Assembly (NCBI GenBank): GCA_039024315.1 | Contig: JBCCQN010000005.1 | Location: 1-64,000, forward strand | Reading direction: 5' to 3' | Source: JBCAWW01 sp039024315 | GTDB taxonomy: Bacteria > Bacteroidota > Bacteroidia > J057 | Length of the DNA stretch: 64,000 nt | Part shown: in pieces, positions 7,528 through 16,564 of the stretch | How the letters are laid out: each line of letters starts with the position of its first letter | Position numbering within the stretch: position 1 is the first letter of the stretch | Notes under the pieces: model-generated | The model's database searches: none | The model's input: the letters and a program-made list of their open reading frames with translations, nothing else | Told to the model about the DNA's origin: nothing | Translations under genes and position numbers: made by a program

Positions 7528-9201
7528 ATGGCTACTCTTACCCAGACCGAGCAAAAGCTCAGGACTCCCCTCGAATTATTTTATCATTGGGAATCAAAGA
7601 TCGGTACCAAGAATTACCTCAACCAACCGATCAACGGCCAATGGCATACTTGGACTTGGGCTGAATTTGGTCAAGAAGTTCGCAAAATGGCAGCGGCCAT
7701 CGAATCTCGGAATTTTGAGCCAGGAACGCGTATTGGTATCCTTTCGCGCAATTGTGCGCAGTGGATGATGACCGATCTCGCGATCGCGATGGCAGGCCAT
7801 ATTTCTGTTCCGATCTATCCTAATGTCAATGCCGAAACGGTACAATATGTATTAGAGCATAGCGAAGCGAAAATGCTCTTCGTCGGTAAACTTGAGCCGC
7901 ACGATTGGGCTGAGATGCGCAAAGGTGTACCAGCAGAAATGGAGTGCATTAGTTTTGGTATGTATAACTTGGATGCCGACTATGTTACTTGGCAAGATGA
8001 GATAGCCAAATTTGAGCCCAAGAGCGACAACCCAACTGGAGACTTAGATGATATGTGGACGATTATCTATACTTCTGGTACCACTGGAAAGCCAAAAGGG
8101 GTAGTGCACAAGATGAGAGCCCCAGTCTTTGCCTTTGAGACCTTTATGGACATCTTCAAGCTCACGCCTGATGATCGTTTCTTCTCCTATCTACCGCTAT
8201 CTCATATTGCTGAGCGGATGCTGATCAGTATGGGTACCCTACGCTGTGGTGGATCGATTCACTTCGCCCAATCTCTCGATACCTTTGCGGACAACCTCAA
8301 AACAGGGGCTCCAACGGTATTCCTTGGGGTACCACGTATTTGGACCAAGTTTCAAAGTGGTGTTTTGGCCAAGTTTCCACAATCTCGCCTCAACTTATTG
8401 TTCTCGATTCCGATCATCAACAATATCATCAAGAAGAAGATCCGTGAAGCACTAGGGCTCTCCGAAGCTCGTATTTGCTTGACTGGCGCAGCGCCAACAC
8501 CAGTTTCACTTCAAGAATGGTTTGAGCGTATCGGCGTTACCATCCTAGAAGTATATGGTATGACTGAGAACTCTGCTTACTCGCATGCCAACTTACCAGG
8601 AGCCTACAAATTTGGTTTTGCGGGTAAGACTATGGCGGGAGTGGAGATGAAAATCACCGATGAAGATGAAATTTGTGTCAAGAGTGATGCAAATATGATC
8701 GAATACTACAAAGAGCCAGAAAAAACCGCTGCGACTCTACGCGATGGTTGGTTACACACAGGCGACTGTGGAGAACTTACTCCTGAAGGATTCTTGAAAA
8801 TCACCGGCCGTGTGAAAGATATCTTTAAAACTTCTAAAGCAAAGTATGTAGCGCCTAACCCGATTGAAATGAAGCTTGCCAAAAACGAATACATTGAGCA
8901 GGTATGTGTCGTCGGTACCGGTATTCCACAGCCCATTGCCTTGGTGGTATTGACTGAGGATGGCAGAAAGCGTGATAATGACGACCTAGTTGAAAGTCTC
9001 AGCGAAACACTTCAAGAAGTGAATCCAACCCTCGAGCATCATGAAACTTTGAGACGCATTGTCGTCGTCAAGGACGAATGGGCCACTGAAACAGGCCAGC
9101 TCACTCCTACTCTTAAGATCAAGCGTAATGCGATAGACAAGCAATACGCAGGTCGCTACGAAGAGTGGTATGAAGGAGGCAAAGGAGTAGCTTTTGAATA
9201 A
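7528..9201 (+). CDS. fadD: Long-chain acyl-CoA synthetase (AMP-forming)
   Basis: Activates fatty acids to acyl-CoA with ATP through an acyl-adenylate. The P-loop-like motif YTSGTTGKPKG is at residues 181-191, followed by YGMTEN and the GWLHTGDCGEL and GRVKDIFKTSKAKYVAP blocks that carry the adenylate-binding Asp and the hinge. This is the full set of ANL-superfamily core motifs. I chose the ATG at 7528 (MATLTQTEQK, 557 residues). The frame stays open for 39 further codons upstream, but that extension does not look like the family and overlaps the inverted repeat at 7455-7487. It is a single-gene unit ending in a strong terminator and may feed beta-oxidation or membrane lipid remodelling. The gene symbol is by family only. 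Confidence 0.85.
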   Translation: MATLTQTEQKLRTPLELFYHWESKIGTKNYLNQPINGQWHTWTWAEFGQEVRKMAAAIESRNFEPGTRIGILSRNCAQWMMTDLAIAMAGHISVPIYPNVNAETVQYVLEHSEAKMLFVGKLEPHDWAEMRKGVPAEMECISFGMYNLDADYVTWQDEIAKFEPKSDNPTGDLDDMWTIIYTSGTTGKPKGVVHKMRAPVFAFETFMDIFKLTPDDRFFSYLPLSHIAERMLISMGTLRCGGSIHFAQSLDTFADNLKTGAPTVFLGVPRIWTKFQSGVLAKFPQSRLNLLFSIPIINNIIKKKIREALGLSEARICLTGAAPTPVSLQEWFERIGVTILEVYGMTENSAYSHANLPGAYKFGFAGKTMAGVEMKITDEDEICVKSDANMIEYYKEPEKTAATLRDGWLHTGDCGELTPEGFLKITGRVKDIFKTSKAKYVAPNPIEMKLAKNEYIEQVCVVGTGIPQPIALVVLTEDGRKRDNDDLVESLSETLQEVNPTLEHHETLRRIVVVKDEWATETGQLTPTLKIKRNAIDKQYAGRYEEWYEGGKGVAFE

Positions 9202-9220
9202 AAATATGTTACTTTAGACA

Positions 9221-9258
9221 AAACGACTTATCCAAAGAAGGGTAAGTCGTTTTTTTTT
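9221..9258 (+). terminator. Rho-independent terminator after the acyl-CoA synthetase
   Basis: AAACGACTTA...TAAGTCGTTT arms are followed by a run of T to 9258. It lies just before the patatin gene. Confidence 0.85.
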
Positions 9259-9280
9259 GCTAAATCAGCCCCAAAAATTT

Positions 9281-10036
9281 ATGCAACACAAACTAGGTAT
9301 TTGTTTAGCCGGCGGAGGTGCCCGAGGAATTGCCCATATTGGCGCTCTCCAAGCCTTATTAGAAGCGGACATTCGTCCAGAATGCGTTTCTGGCTCTAGT
9401 ATGGGAGCATTGGTAGGTACCTTGTATGCTGCAGGTTATGAACCCCAAAGCATGCTCTCTATTGTCAAGGAATCATCATTGACCAAATTGTTTAAGTTCT
9501 CTTTTGTAGGTGGTTTGACGGATAACTCCTACCTCATTGAACTTCTGTCTGAATATGTCAGTAAAGATGACTTTAGCTCCCTATTACGCCCGCTTTATGT
9601 CTGTGTAACAAATATGAGCCTCGGTCGCTATGAAATAGTAGATGCAGGGCCACTATTTGAAATGGTAGCAGCCTCTGCATCTATTCCTATTTTGTTTAAG
9701 CCTCGTACCATCAACGGTTTTGAATATGCTGACGGTGGCTTGATGAATAATCTTCCGGTTGAGCCCCTGCGGGAACGCTGCGAAAAGGTAATTGGCGTTA
9801 ATGTTACTCCTATTGCCCCTTTTCCTACAGACGAAGGACTCAGCGAAATCGCCTATCGCACCTTAGATCTAGTTCTCTGGACCAATGTCGAGCCACGCCG
9901 CGGGCTTTGCGATGTGATCGTGGAGCCTGACACTGCTAAATATCGTTTCTTTGATATCGGAGAGGCAGATGCGATCTACCAACATGGTTACGAGGCAATG
10001 CAGGCAAAAATCCCCGATTTATTGAAGCTTTTGTAA
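9281..10036 (+). CDS. Patatin-like phospholipase (RssA/YjjU type)
   Basis: A serine acyl hydrolase of the bacterial patatin family, probably a cytoplasmic or peripheral phospholipase or lipid acyl hydrolase. It has the oxyanion loop GGGARG at residues 11-16, the nucleophile elbow GSSMG with Ser40, and the catalytic-dyad Asp in YADGGLMNNLPVEPL. About 252 residues is normal for the single-domain bacterial forms. The ATG at 9281 (MQHKLGICLAGGG) is preferred over an upstream TTG at 9257 that lies inside the preceding terminator. Its 3' end overlaps the convergent T9SS gene by 18 nt. Confidence 0.85.
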   Translation: MQHKLGICLAGGGARGIAHIGALQALLEADIRPECVSGSSMGALVGTLYAAGYEPQSMLSIVKESSLTKLFKFSFVGGLTDNSYLIELLSEYVSKDDFSSLLRPLYVCVTNMSLGRYEIVDAGPLFEMVAASASIPILFKPRTINGFEYADGGLMNNLPVEPLRERCEKVIGVNVTPIAPFPTDEGLSEIAYRTLDLVLWTNVEPRRGLCDVIVEPDTAKYRFFDIGEADAIYQHGYEAMQAKIPDLLKLL

Positions 10037-12364
10037 GAGAATCTTTTTCGTCAACTGCATATAGTCGTTACGGGCACTGATAATATAGTATCCGGCAGGA
10101 AGGCCACTGCCTTTGATCGGAAAATTATGCGGTTCACCTGCTCTCAATTTACCCTTGTAGATATCTGCTACTTTGCGGCCTGTAATATCATACATAGCAA
10201 TCGTCAATGCTTGATCACTGCTCAATCGCAGAACAGCGGTCCCTTCATCCGAAAACGGATTAGGCCCAAATTCGAGTGAGCCGATCGTTTCGGGGGCTTC
10301 AATAGAAATTTCTACCATTTTGCTGTATTCAAACTGCCCATCAAAGTCTATTTGCTTGAGCCTAAAGACGTGGGAGCCCGAGCCTAGACGGTCTGATTCG
10401 AAAGAATATTCTTGCATATTATTGGTAGTACCGCTGCCTTGAACCCAACCAAGGTTTTCAAAGCTTACCCCATCTACACTTTTCTGAACTTCAAAACCTT
10501 GGTTATTTTGCTCGACAGCAGTGGCCCAGATCAAAAAGGCACGGTCGTCTCTGGTTTCGGCTTCGAAGAATAGATACTCAACCGGCATCGTGATCGTATT
10601 TTCTTGGGCTCTGGTGGAGATATTAGTGTTTGGTACGACCGCGAGGGCTTCGGTTTCTACACTTTCGCCTATCGTCATACTAGGGTCGATATCAACATAG
10701 TAAAGGATACTTACCTGATCACTCGGGGCTAGATAGATTCCTTTGACTGTTACTACAGAATCCTCTACCGTAATATCACCATGTACAAAGTCTCCGTTGC
10801 TACTTTGCAGGCTAGGTAGGGGACTATTGGCAAAAGTACCTCCTCTTTGCAAGACATCAGTAAAGTTTACCCGATAGGCTCCGTCGTAGTCTCCACCATC
10901 ATTGGGATTGAAGATGGTCGTTTCATATTGAATACGGTTACCTGGTAGAGGATCCCCTTGGACGATACGCTTAGTGATGGTGTAAGGCTGTACAATTTGC
11001 ACGGGGGTAGCGTTCCCCGGAGGGAGAAACTCATCAGAAGAATAGTGAGTAGTACCACCATGCTCAAAAGAGGCCTGTACTCTGGGCGTAGCTCCAAACA
11101 AGGCCGCATCACTCGGCAAGGCTACTTTTACTTCAAAACTTGTCTCACCGGCAATTTCGCCCACTTTAGCGCCTACAGAGATTTGATTAATATCAAGATC
11201 CTGTGTGTTACTGTAGTTACTAATACTACTCATCATAGAGCTATTGGTCAGCGTATTGGGCAAAAAGGCGGCACCTCCCATACTGTCAGGCAGATGGAGC
11301 TTGAAGTTTTGTAAATCCAAATCAGCTACCGTTGGATTGACAAAGGTGAAGAAATAACTGAGCGTATCACCTGGCTTAGCAAAACCAGGCTCCAAGCTCA
11401 TCCGAAGGCTTGGCTGAGCAAAAGTACAAGAGGCACCATCATTTTGTGATACTTTATCACTTGATCCTAGTAGGGTACGCTCTCCACAAAAATCCCCAGG
11501 ACAATTATAGTTGATTTTGTAAATATTGCTATGCGTACCATCGTTGTTTTGAGAAGCGTAAAGGGTACCATCTACCCCAAAGTAAACCGCACCAAATGCC
11601 CCCATTTTATTACCATCGCTTTTGTGCTTGGTCAAGAGGATAGGGTCTTGGGTAATATCTAACTTGACGATACTACCCGTATGATGTTCAATCGAATAAA
11701 GCTTATTATCAACCGGATTGAAGGCCCAATCATGAATACTAGGCAGATTGGCGCTAATCGAGTAGGGTACAGGCTCAGGGATCGGATCACCATTGGCAAG
11801 GGCCTGATCTACTGCGTTTAAGTCTAGTTTAAAAACGACTTTTTTGTTGCCGGGCCCACCTTTGCCGGGAAAGTAATAGATGCTATTAGCGTCAATCTCC
11901 CCTACGTAGTGCTGGATAGTATAGCCTTCGGGAGCGGTGATTTGTGTATAATATTCTGTTCGCCCTTCTGCACCAGTGCGATAGAGGTCAATGACCGTAG
12001 AAGATACTTTGTTGATACCGTAGATCAAACCATCTGAGGAGCGAAAGCCTTGACCGTTGAGATGCAATTTGGTTTTTCCATCTGGGCAAGCAGTGGCCTC
12101 ACCAAATACACGTAAGCTACCATCAGCTTCTACAATGGTAAACTGGGTAGGCGTTTTTTGAAAAAGAAATAAAGTACCATCACAATCAAAGGGTACTAGA
12201 TCAAGGGAAAGCGAGCAGTCAGGCGTGCCATTATCTAGAGTCATCAAAAGCCCACTCAGCAAGACCAATCCGGCGATTGAGCGCCATATTTCAGTCTTTA
12301 TGCTCAGCTTTTGCTTGCTAGTTTGTTTAAGGGAATTACGTTGGGGAGTAGAATTTTTATTCAT
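10019..12364 (-). CDS. Large secreted protein, beta-propeller-like and DUF11-like regions, T9SS sorting domain
   Basis: About 780 residues from the ATG at 12364 (MNKNSTPQRN), followed by one hydrophobic export segment (IWRSIAGLVLLSGLLM). The first 300 residues repeat motifs such as GLIYGINKV, LYSIEHHTGSIVKLDI and GTLYASQNN, resembling the beta-propeller-like region seen ahead of DUF11/SdrD-type repeats in Bacteroidota adhesins. The middle (about 340-600) has conserved-repeat features (PGDTLSYFFTFVNP, GNRIQYETTIFNPND). The C-terminus, FGPNPFSDEGTAVLRL to YYIISARND...KKILLQKLQ, is a T9SS type A sorting domain. It is likely cell-surface or secreted, possibly adhesive. A frame extension to 12421 exists but spoils the signal sequence. 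Confidence 0.75.
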   Translation of the reverse strand: MNKNSTPQRNSLKQTSKQKLSIKTEIWRSIAGLVLLSGLLMTLDNGTPDCSLSLDLVPFDCDGTLFLFQKTPTQFTIVEADGSLRVFGEATACPDGKTKLHLNGQGFRSSDGLIYGINKVSSTVIDLYRTGAEGRTEYYTQITAPEGYTIQHYVGEIDANSIYYFPGKGGPGNKKVVFKLDLNAVDQALANGDPIPEPVPYSISANLPSIHDWAFNPVDNKLYSIEHHTGSIVKLDITQDPILLTKHKSDGNKMGAFGAVYFGVDGTLYASQNNDGTHSNIYKINYNCPGDFCGERTLLGSSDKVSQNDGASCTFAQPSLRMSLEPGFAKPGDTLSYFFTFVNPTVADLDLQNFKLHLPDSMGGAAFLPNTLTNSSMMSSISNYSNTQDLDINQISVGAKVGEIAGETSFEVKVALPSDAALFGATPRVQASFEHGGTTHYSSDEFLPPGNATPVQIVQPYTITKRIVQGDPLPGNRIQYETTIFNPNDGGDYDGAYRVNFTDVLQRGGTFANSPLPSLQSSNGDFVHGDITVEDSVVTVKGIYLAPSDQVSILYYVDIDPSMTIGESVETEALAVVPNTNISTRAQENTITMPVEYLFFEAETRDDRAFLIWATAVEQNNQGFEVQKSVDGVSFENLGWVQGSGTTNNMQEYSFESDRLGSGSHVFRLKQIDFDGQFEYSKMVEISIEAPETIGSLEFGPNPFSDEGTAVLRLSSDQALTIAMYDITGRKVADIYKGKLRAGEPHNFPIKGSGLPAGYYIISARNDYMQLTKKILLQKLQ

Positions 12365-12602
12365 ATAGCAGCGTTTAGCGTTCTTAACATCTGCAATTTG
12401 AATATTCGTAATAAAATACACGAACTAAATATTACGATTTTTCGACATATATTTTATAGACTCATCCAACCTAATTTCAAGCCTGAGCCACTTTTTATCC
12501 CCAAAAGCTTAGATTTTAGGTTGATACAAGGCCAAAATCTTACGCTTTTCCCAAAAACTTTTATCTTGAACTACTGATATTAGGTAGTACAACAATAATC
12601 AA

Positions 12603-12633
12603 TTGGTTGTCTGCACCTTTAAACTTAATTTTG
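12603..12633 (+). promoter_or_regulatory. Promoter of comB, near-leaderless
   Basis: TTG (12603-12605), a 20-nt spacer and a perfect TAATTTTG (12626-12633) precede the gene. The -7 element ends 4 nt before the first ATG, so the transcript would have almost no leader. Confidence 0.5.
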
Positions 12634-12637
12634 TAGC

Positions 12638-13429
12638 ATGATGAAAAAGTTTGTGCACGTATGTATGACCCCTGCTCTCATCGATCAATTTGATGTCTCG
12701 GAGTCTATTGTTGTGGTAATTGATATATTGAGAGCCACTACCACCATGTGTGTGGCTTTTGACAATGGGGTTGATTTTATGGTCCCTGTCGAGCATGCGG
12801 AGGAATGTCGCAGTTATAAGGATAAGGGGTTCCTTATTGCTGGTGAGCGAAGTGGGGTCCAGATTGAAGGATTTGACTTTGGTAACTCCCCATTTTCTTA
12901 CACCGAAGATGCGGTCAAAGGCAAACAAATCGCGATCACGACCACCAATGGTACGAGAGCTATCAAAGCGGCGCAGCAACGCAATGCCAAAGAGGTAGTG
13001 GTTGGTTCATTTGGTAATATCACTGCCCTCGGCAACTGGTTGATTGAACGCAATGAGCATGTTTGCTTATTATGTGCTGGCTGGCGAGATCATGTTACTT
13101 TGGAGGATACCATTTTTGCTGGCGCTATGGCCAGAAAACTACGCCATCATTTCCGTCGTTTTCAGGATACCGCTATCGTGGCTGAGACTTTGTTCCAATC
13201 TGCCAATATCCGTAAACGTTATTTTTTCCGTCATTCTTCTCATTACAACCGCTTGATTCACCTCAATCTGCAGGAGGAAGTCAAATATGCCATGAGAAGA
13301 GATACGCATCCTGTCATACCAATCATGATGGGCAATGAGCTTCACGATATAAGTCATAACCCCAATGACTATGAAACCTACCGACAAGAAGTTATTGCTA
13401 GACAGCAATCGACTGTTCATGCCAAATAG
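12638..13429 (+). CDS. comB: 2-phosphosulfolactate phosphatase family protein (ComB)
   Basis: A 263-residue protein with the ComB signature blocks VVVIDILRATTTM (about 25-37), EGFDFGNSP, IAITTTNGTRAI and VCLLCAGWRDHVTLEDTIFAG. ComB dephosphorylates 2-phosphosulfolactate to sulfolactate in archaeal coenzyme M synthesis and is magnesium dependent. Bacteroidota do not make coenzyme M, so a role in sulfonate metabolism, perhaps supplying sulfonolipid precursors, is an inference. Two adjacent ATGs (12638 and 12641) are possible starts. No other sulfonate gene is nearby. Confidence 0.8.
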   Translation: MMKKFVHVCMTPALIDQFDVSESIVVVIDILRATTTMCVAFDNGVDFMVPVEHAEECRSYKDKGFLIAGERSGVQIEGFDFGNSPFSYTEDAVKGKQIAITTTNGTRAIKAAQQRNAKEVVVGSFGNITALGNWLIERNEHVCLLCAGWRDHVTLEDTIFAGAMARKLRHHFRRFQDTAIVAETLFQSANIRKRYFFRHSSHYNRLIHLNLQEEVKYAMRRDTHPVIPIMMGNELHDISHNPNDYETYRQEVIARQQSTVHAK

Positions 13430-13516
13430 GCAAGAGATAGCAAGCTACAAGGGCTTTGGATAAAAAATGATGCTTGGTCGTCTCCATTTAGAGCAAGTTG
13501 CCGGCGTCTTAATACC
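13430..13516. other. Short intergenic stretch downstream of comB
   Basis: No gene or clear signal is seen here. An open frame running through it on the plus strand (13467-13682) crosses a terminator and the antisense of the next gene and is not credible. Confidence 0.5.
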
Positions 13517-13543
13517 AAAAATGCCCCGGCCATTGGCAGGGGC
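13517..13543 (-). terminator. Terminator of the small secreted protein gene
   Basis: GCCCCgGCCA..TGGCaGGGGC hairpin (13523-13543) with a short T tract on the minus strand (13517-13521), about 93 nt past the stop of the gene at 13636. Confidence 0.6.
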
Positions 13544-13635
13544 AAAACCGTTCGGTTTCCAAAATTCGGATTTTCACTTGAGTTTGCTACATCGGCAGTC
13601 TTGTCATCGAATGCCTAATTTCATGGTGTTTATAG

Positions 13636-14034
13636 TCATGGTTGCGAACGATACATCCGATCTAAAGCCAAAAAGACTTTAGTTTCAGCGGAGATGGTAC
13701 TGGTAATGTACAATTGGATTTCCTCGGTGCTCATTTCTCGCACAAAAAGCTCATAAGTAACATCTTCGCTTTCGTAACGGGCTATGTACCCACCAGGAGA
13801 ATCCTCCAATTTTGTCCACCCCCAATTACAATCATCTTCATCACAAGGCTCGGCCGCCAGTAACTTCTGATCATTTTTGTCGATCACAATGCGAGACAAC
13901 ATACTGTAGTCTGGATTTTCGGTTTCCCAAACATCCATTCCCACAAATGAAGAATGCGTCGCGGGACTGCGCATTGCAAGAAATAACAGGCTGCATAAAA
14001 AAAGAGCTAGGCAGTTTTTAAATCCTGCCAACAT
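13636..14034 (-). CDS. Small secreted protein of unknown function
   Basis: A 132-residue protein with an N-terminal hydrophobic export signal (CLALFLCSLLFLAM, about residues 8-21). The mature part is acidic and compact, with two cysteines close together (EPCDEDDCNW), several aromatic residues and no family motif I recognise. It probably resides in the periplasm or outside the cell. It is a single gene, convergent with comB and followed by a hairpin terminator. Confidence 0.6.
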   Translation of the reverse strand: MLAGFKNCLALFLCSLLFLAMRSPATHSSFVGMDVWETENPDYSMLSRIVIDKNDQKLLAAEPCDEDDCNWGWTKLEDSPGGYIARYESEDVTYELFVREMSTEEIQLYITSTISAETKVFLALDRMYRSQP

Positions 14035-14223
14035 AAATGCTACGTAATTAAGGTTAGAAAAATCGTCTAAATGCTCCTCTAAACTAAAATTTCAGCGCTC
14101 AATAGCGAAAAACATTTAGCAAATGCTCTTACATTCTTACCCTGCTTTTTAAACCTAAATTTTTGCAGTTTAAACATATATTCAGCAGTTTCGCCCAAAT
14201 ACGAGGGTAAAACGCGACACAAA

Positions 14224-15780
14224 GTGCCCTTTTTATTACAACACTCATATAGTATTTTGCCAATATCAAGATTGAGATTAGGCTTCCTTAGCAGTTTTGT
14301 GCTGCTACCTTTGCTTCTTTCCGCCCAATATTTTCCCCACCTAAGCTTCCAAAAATTTTTTGACCACACGGGTGAAGACTACGCCCGCAGGCTCCTCAAA
14401 TCCAGAGATGGACAACTTATTTTAGGGGGCAATACCGTACTAAAGTCGGCCTCAGCTGATTGTGCCAATCTATGGTTTCTCAAAGTCGATACCCTAGGAG
14501 AGATCATTTGGCAATTGGAGGTACCAAGAAAAGGCTGCGAAGAGCTCAAAGACATGATCGTCACCGACGATAATGGGATTTTATTTACGGGGATTACCAA
14601 TGGACAGATCAGACATGAAGAAAAAGGGGACCGAGCATATTGGGCCGATGCCTTTATTGGTAAACTCGATGCCTACGGGCGTTTAGAATGGATGCGGAAC
14701 TACGGAGGCAGTCGATTTGATCAAACGCTGGCACTGGCCAAAAGCAGTTATGATGAATATATAGTAGTAGGAGGGAGTCATTCCCGCGACGGAGACCTTA
14801 GCCAAAATCAAGGCATGAGCGACCTTTGGACTTTAGTCATCGATGGTCGTGGTAATATCATCCAGAGTATCAGTATGGGCGGCAAAGGAAGTGAATGGGC
14901 TCAGTCTATTAGCCGCTGCGCCAATGGTGATATGCTTATCGCCGGCTTGAGCTCTTCTCGCGATTTTATACAAAGCAATAATGCCAATAGTAGAGAACAT
15001 GGCTTCTTGATACGCCTGCGCCCCAATGGCACTTTGGTCTGGAATCGCCATTTTGAGTGTCCCTTAGGAGGGTATTTTTCGAGTGTTCAAGAATGTCCTG
15101 ATGGTCGTCTCCTTCTGAGTGGTAATTACATTCAAGCTCAGAGTGGTCGAGATTTCTGGTTTTTGCGCCTCACCAGCGAAGGTAAGATGATTCAGGAGGC
15201 GGTCACGGCTTCGCCGAACGATCAGTGGTGGCTGCAAAGCGATATTTGCCCGGATAGTGGTTTTGTGTTTGGAGGCTATTCTCGCCACCAGGCAAAAAGT
15301 GAAGCCTACGCCAAGGGCGGGGAAGATTTTTGGGTCATGCGCACCAACCCACGAGGCGAGCTTCTCTGGAAAGATACCTTTGGAGGCCCTGCAAATGAAA
15401 AGTGTGTTGATATCATCTCTTTTAGACCTGGTATTTTTTATGCCTTGGGCGAAAAGCAAAACTTTTTCAAAGATGGCAATCAGACCTATGATTATTGGCT
15501 CGTACGTATCGAAGAAAAAAGAGAGGAAGATATTAAAGCAGAAATTTACGTCCGAGCCGATAAAAACCGCATCAATCGTGATACTCCTACCCGCTTTCGG
15601 GCTCGTTGCGCCTTTGGCGAACGCTTCCTCTGGGACTTTGGAGATGGCACTACCTCTACGGAAAAAAATCCGCTAAAAAGTTACCGGCTTTCGGGACTAT
15701 ATGATGTAACCCTCACTGTTTTCGTAAATGAAAACTGTAAGCAAACCGTTGGCCTAGACCAAGAATTGGAGGTTTGGTAA
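14224..15780 (+). CDS. Secreted repeat protein with C-terminal PKD domain
   Basis: A 518-residue protein. A hydrophobic signal segment ends at LLLSAQ (about residue 36). Residues 50-440 are a series of about seven beta-strand repeats of the form FLKVDTLGEIIW, GKLDAYGRLEW, LIRLRPNGTLVW and VMRTNPRGELLW, typical of beta-propeller-like secreted proteins of this phylum. Residues 445-515 form a PKD domain (FLWDFGDGTTSTEKNP and SGLYDVTLTV). There is no T9SS sorting domain at the end. The start is a GTG at 14224; a TTG at 14257 would also leave a full signal peptide. It carries mini-hairpin copies at 15206-15222 and 15609-15625. Confidence 0.75.
   Translation: MPFLLQHSYSILPISRLRLGFLSSFVLLPLLLSAQYFPHLSFQKFFDHTGEDYARRLLKSRDGQLILGGNTVLKSASADCANLWFLKVDTLGEIIWQLEVPRKGCEELKDMIVTDDNGILFTGITNGQIRHEEKGDRAYWADAFIGKLDAYGRLEWMRNYGGSRFDQTLALAKSSYDEYIVVGGSHSRDGDLSQNQGMSDLWTLVIDGRGNIIQSISMGGKGSEWAQSISRCANGDMLIAGLSSSRDFIQSNNANSREHGFLIRLRPNGTLVWNRHFECPLGGYFSSVQECPDGRLLLSGNYIQAQSGRDFWFLRLTSEGKMIQEAVTASPNDQWWLQSDICPDSGFVFGGYSRHQAKSEAYAKGGEDFWVMRTNPRGELLWKDTFGGPANEKCVDIISFRPGIFYALGEKQNFFKDGNQTYDYWLVRIEEKREEDIKAEIYVRADKNRINRDTPTRFRARCAFGERFLWDFGDGTTSTEKNPLKSYRLSGLYDVTLTVFVNENCKQTVGLDQELEVW
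15206..15222 (-). repeat. Mini-hairpin element variant (leader ATCGTT, stem CGGC/GCCG, loop GAA)
   Basis: On the minus strand ATCGTT-CGGC-GAA-GCCG. Its last 15 nt from CGTT onward are identical to the copy at 5681, with a changed leader. It lies in the PKD-protein gene, antisense to it. Confidence 0.6.
15609..15625 (-). repeat. AGCGTT mini-hairpin element (stem CGCC/GGCG, loop AAA)
   Basis: On the minus strand AGCGTT-CGCC-AAA-GGCG. It has the same leader and geometry as the other copies with a different stem, and lies at the start of the PKD domain coding sequence. Confidence 0.65.
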
Positions 15781-15784
15781 TCGC

Positions 15785-16498
15785 TTATTTTTCTTCCCAC
15801 AGGCGCCACCAAGGGGTACGTGGCTTATCGTGATGCTCATAATGGTAGCCAAAAAAGTAGCAGCTCACAAAAGCCCATAAGTGGTTTTTGCCTTGAGACC
15901 TTGCATGGTGGGGATTATCATGATCGTGCTCGCCGCGATGAGGTAAATAGGTCCCAAAGATAAAAAGCTGGAATAGGGATAAGATTGAAGGTACAATCCA
16001 ATACATCACCATATTGATTTCTGGTACTCCAACCAATCTTACCATGATGTTATGAGTGATCGCAGCCAATAAGATTTGTTTCCAAGAGATATATTCTTTG
16101 ATAAAATCAAAGAGCCATAGGAAAAAATTCTCATTGCCATTATGAAAGTCAGGATCATGCTCTGTGCCTGCAAAACGATGATGTTCATGATGCTTGGGCA
16201 ACATCTTATCAAAATTATTAAACAGGAATAGACTTGTGGTGATCCGCCCCATCCAAAGATTGATTTTACGATCTCTCGGCACTACAGTCCCATGCATAGC
16301 ATCGTGAGCCGTAATAAAGAGTCCGGTAAACAAATGCATCTGCACCAAGACCATCAAATAGGTCCCAGGATGGGACCAGTCGATTGTATGACTGAGATTA
16401 TAGTATAATGAAAGGCTCCACAATAATATCACTCCTATACCGATGTATAGCCCGGAGTATTTATTGTTTACAATTTTAAGATAAACTGCGGACATCAA
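15785..16498 (-). CDS. crtW: Beta-carotene 4-ketolase, CrtW type
   Basis: A 237-residue integral-membrane di-iron oxygenase. The histidine clusters are HDAMH at 65-69, HHEHH at 103-107 and HYEHH at 219-223 within GYHYEHHDKPRTPWWRL, together with GTYLPHR near 182. This pattern is that of CrtW ketolases, which add a keto group at C4 of the beta-ionone ring, rather than the CrtZ hydroxylase. It is the last gene of the carotenoid operon, 66 nt after ispH. With the cyclase upstream it predicts ketocarotenoids such as echinenone or canthaxanthin. No crtI desaturase or crtZ hydroxylase is in the window. Confidence 0.85.
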   Translation of the reverse strand: MMSAVYLKIVNNKYSGLYIGIGVILLWSLSLYYNLSHTIDWSHPGTYLMVLVQMHLFTGLFITAHDAMHGTVVPRDRKINLWMGRITTSLFLFNNFDKMLPKHHEHHRFAGTEHDPDFHNGNENFFLWLFDFIKEYISWKQILLAAITHNIMVRLVGVPEINMVMYWIVPSILSLFQLFIFGTYLPHRGEHDHDNPHHARSQGKNHLWAFVSCYFFGYHYEHHDKPRTPWWRLWEEK

Positions 16499-16564
16499 TT
16501 AACAATTGTTGAAGGTCTGATTTATTGAAAGCTAGAATCACTGTCTCGGCTTCCCGTAAAGAAA

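Noticed and set aside
12311..12577. 88-codon open frame on the plus strand before comB
   Set aside because: It is antisense to the start of the large T9SS gene and its translation shows no domain or signal peptide.
13467..13682. 71-codon open frame on the plus strand downstream of comB
   Set aside because: It crosses a terminator hairpin and runs antisense into a better-supported secreted-protein gene.
14079..14369. 96-codon open frame on the minus strand
   Set aside because: It overlaps the signal-peptide region of the PKD protein gene and reads as an antisense shadow.
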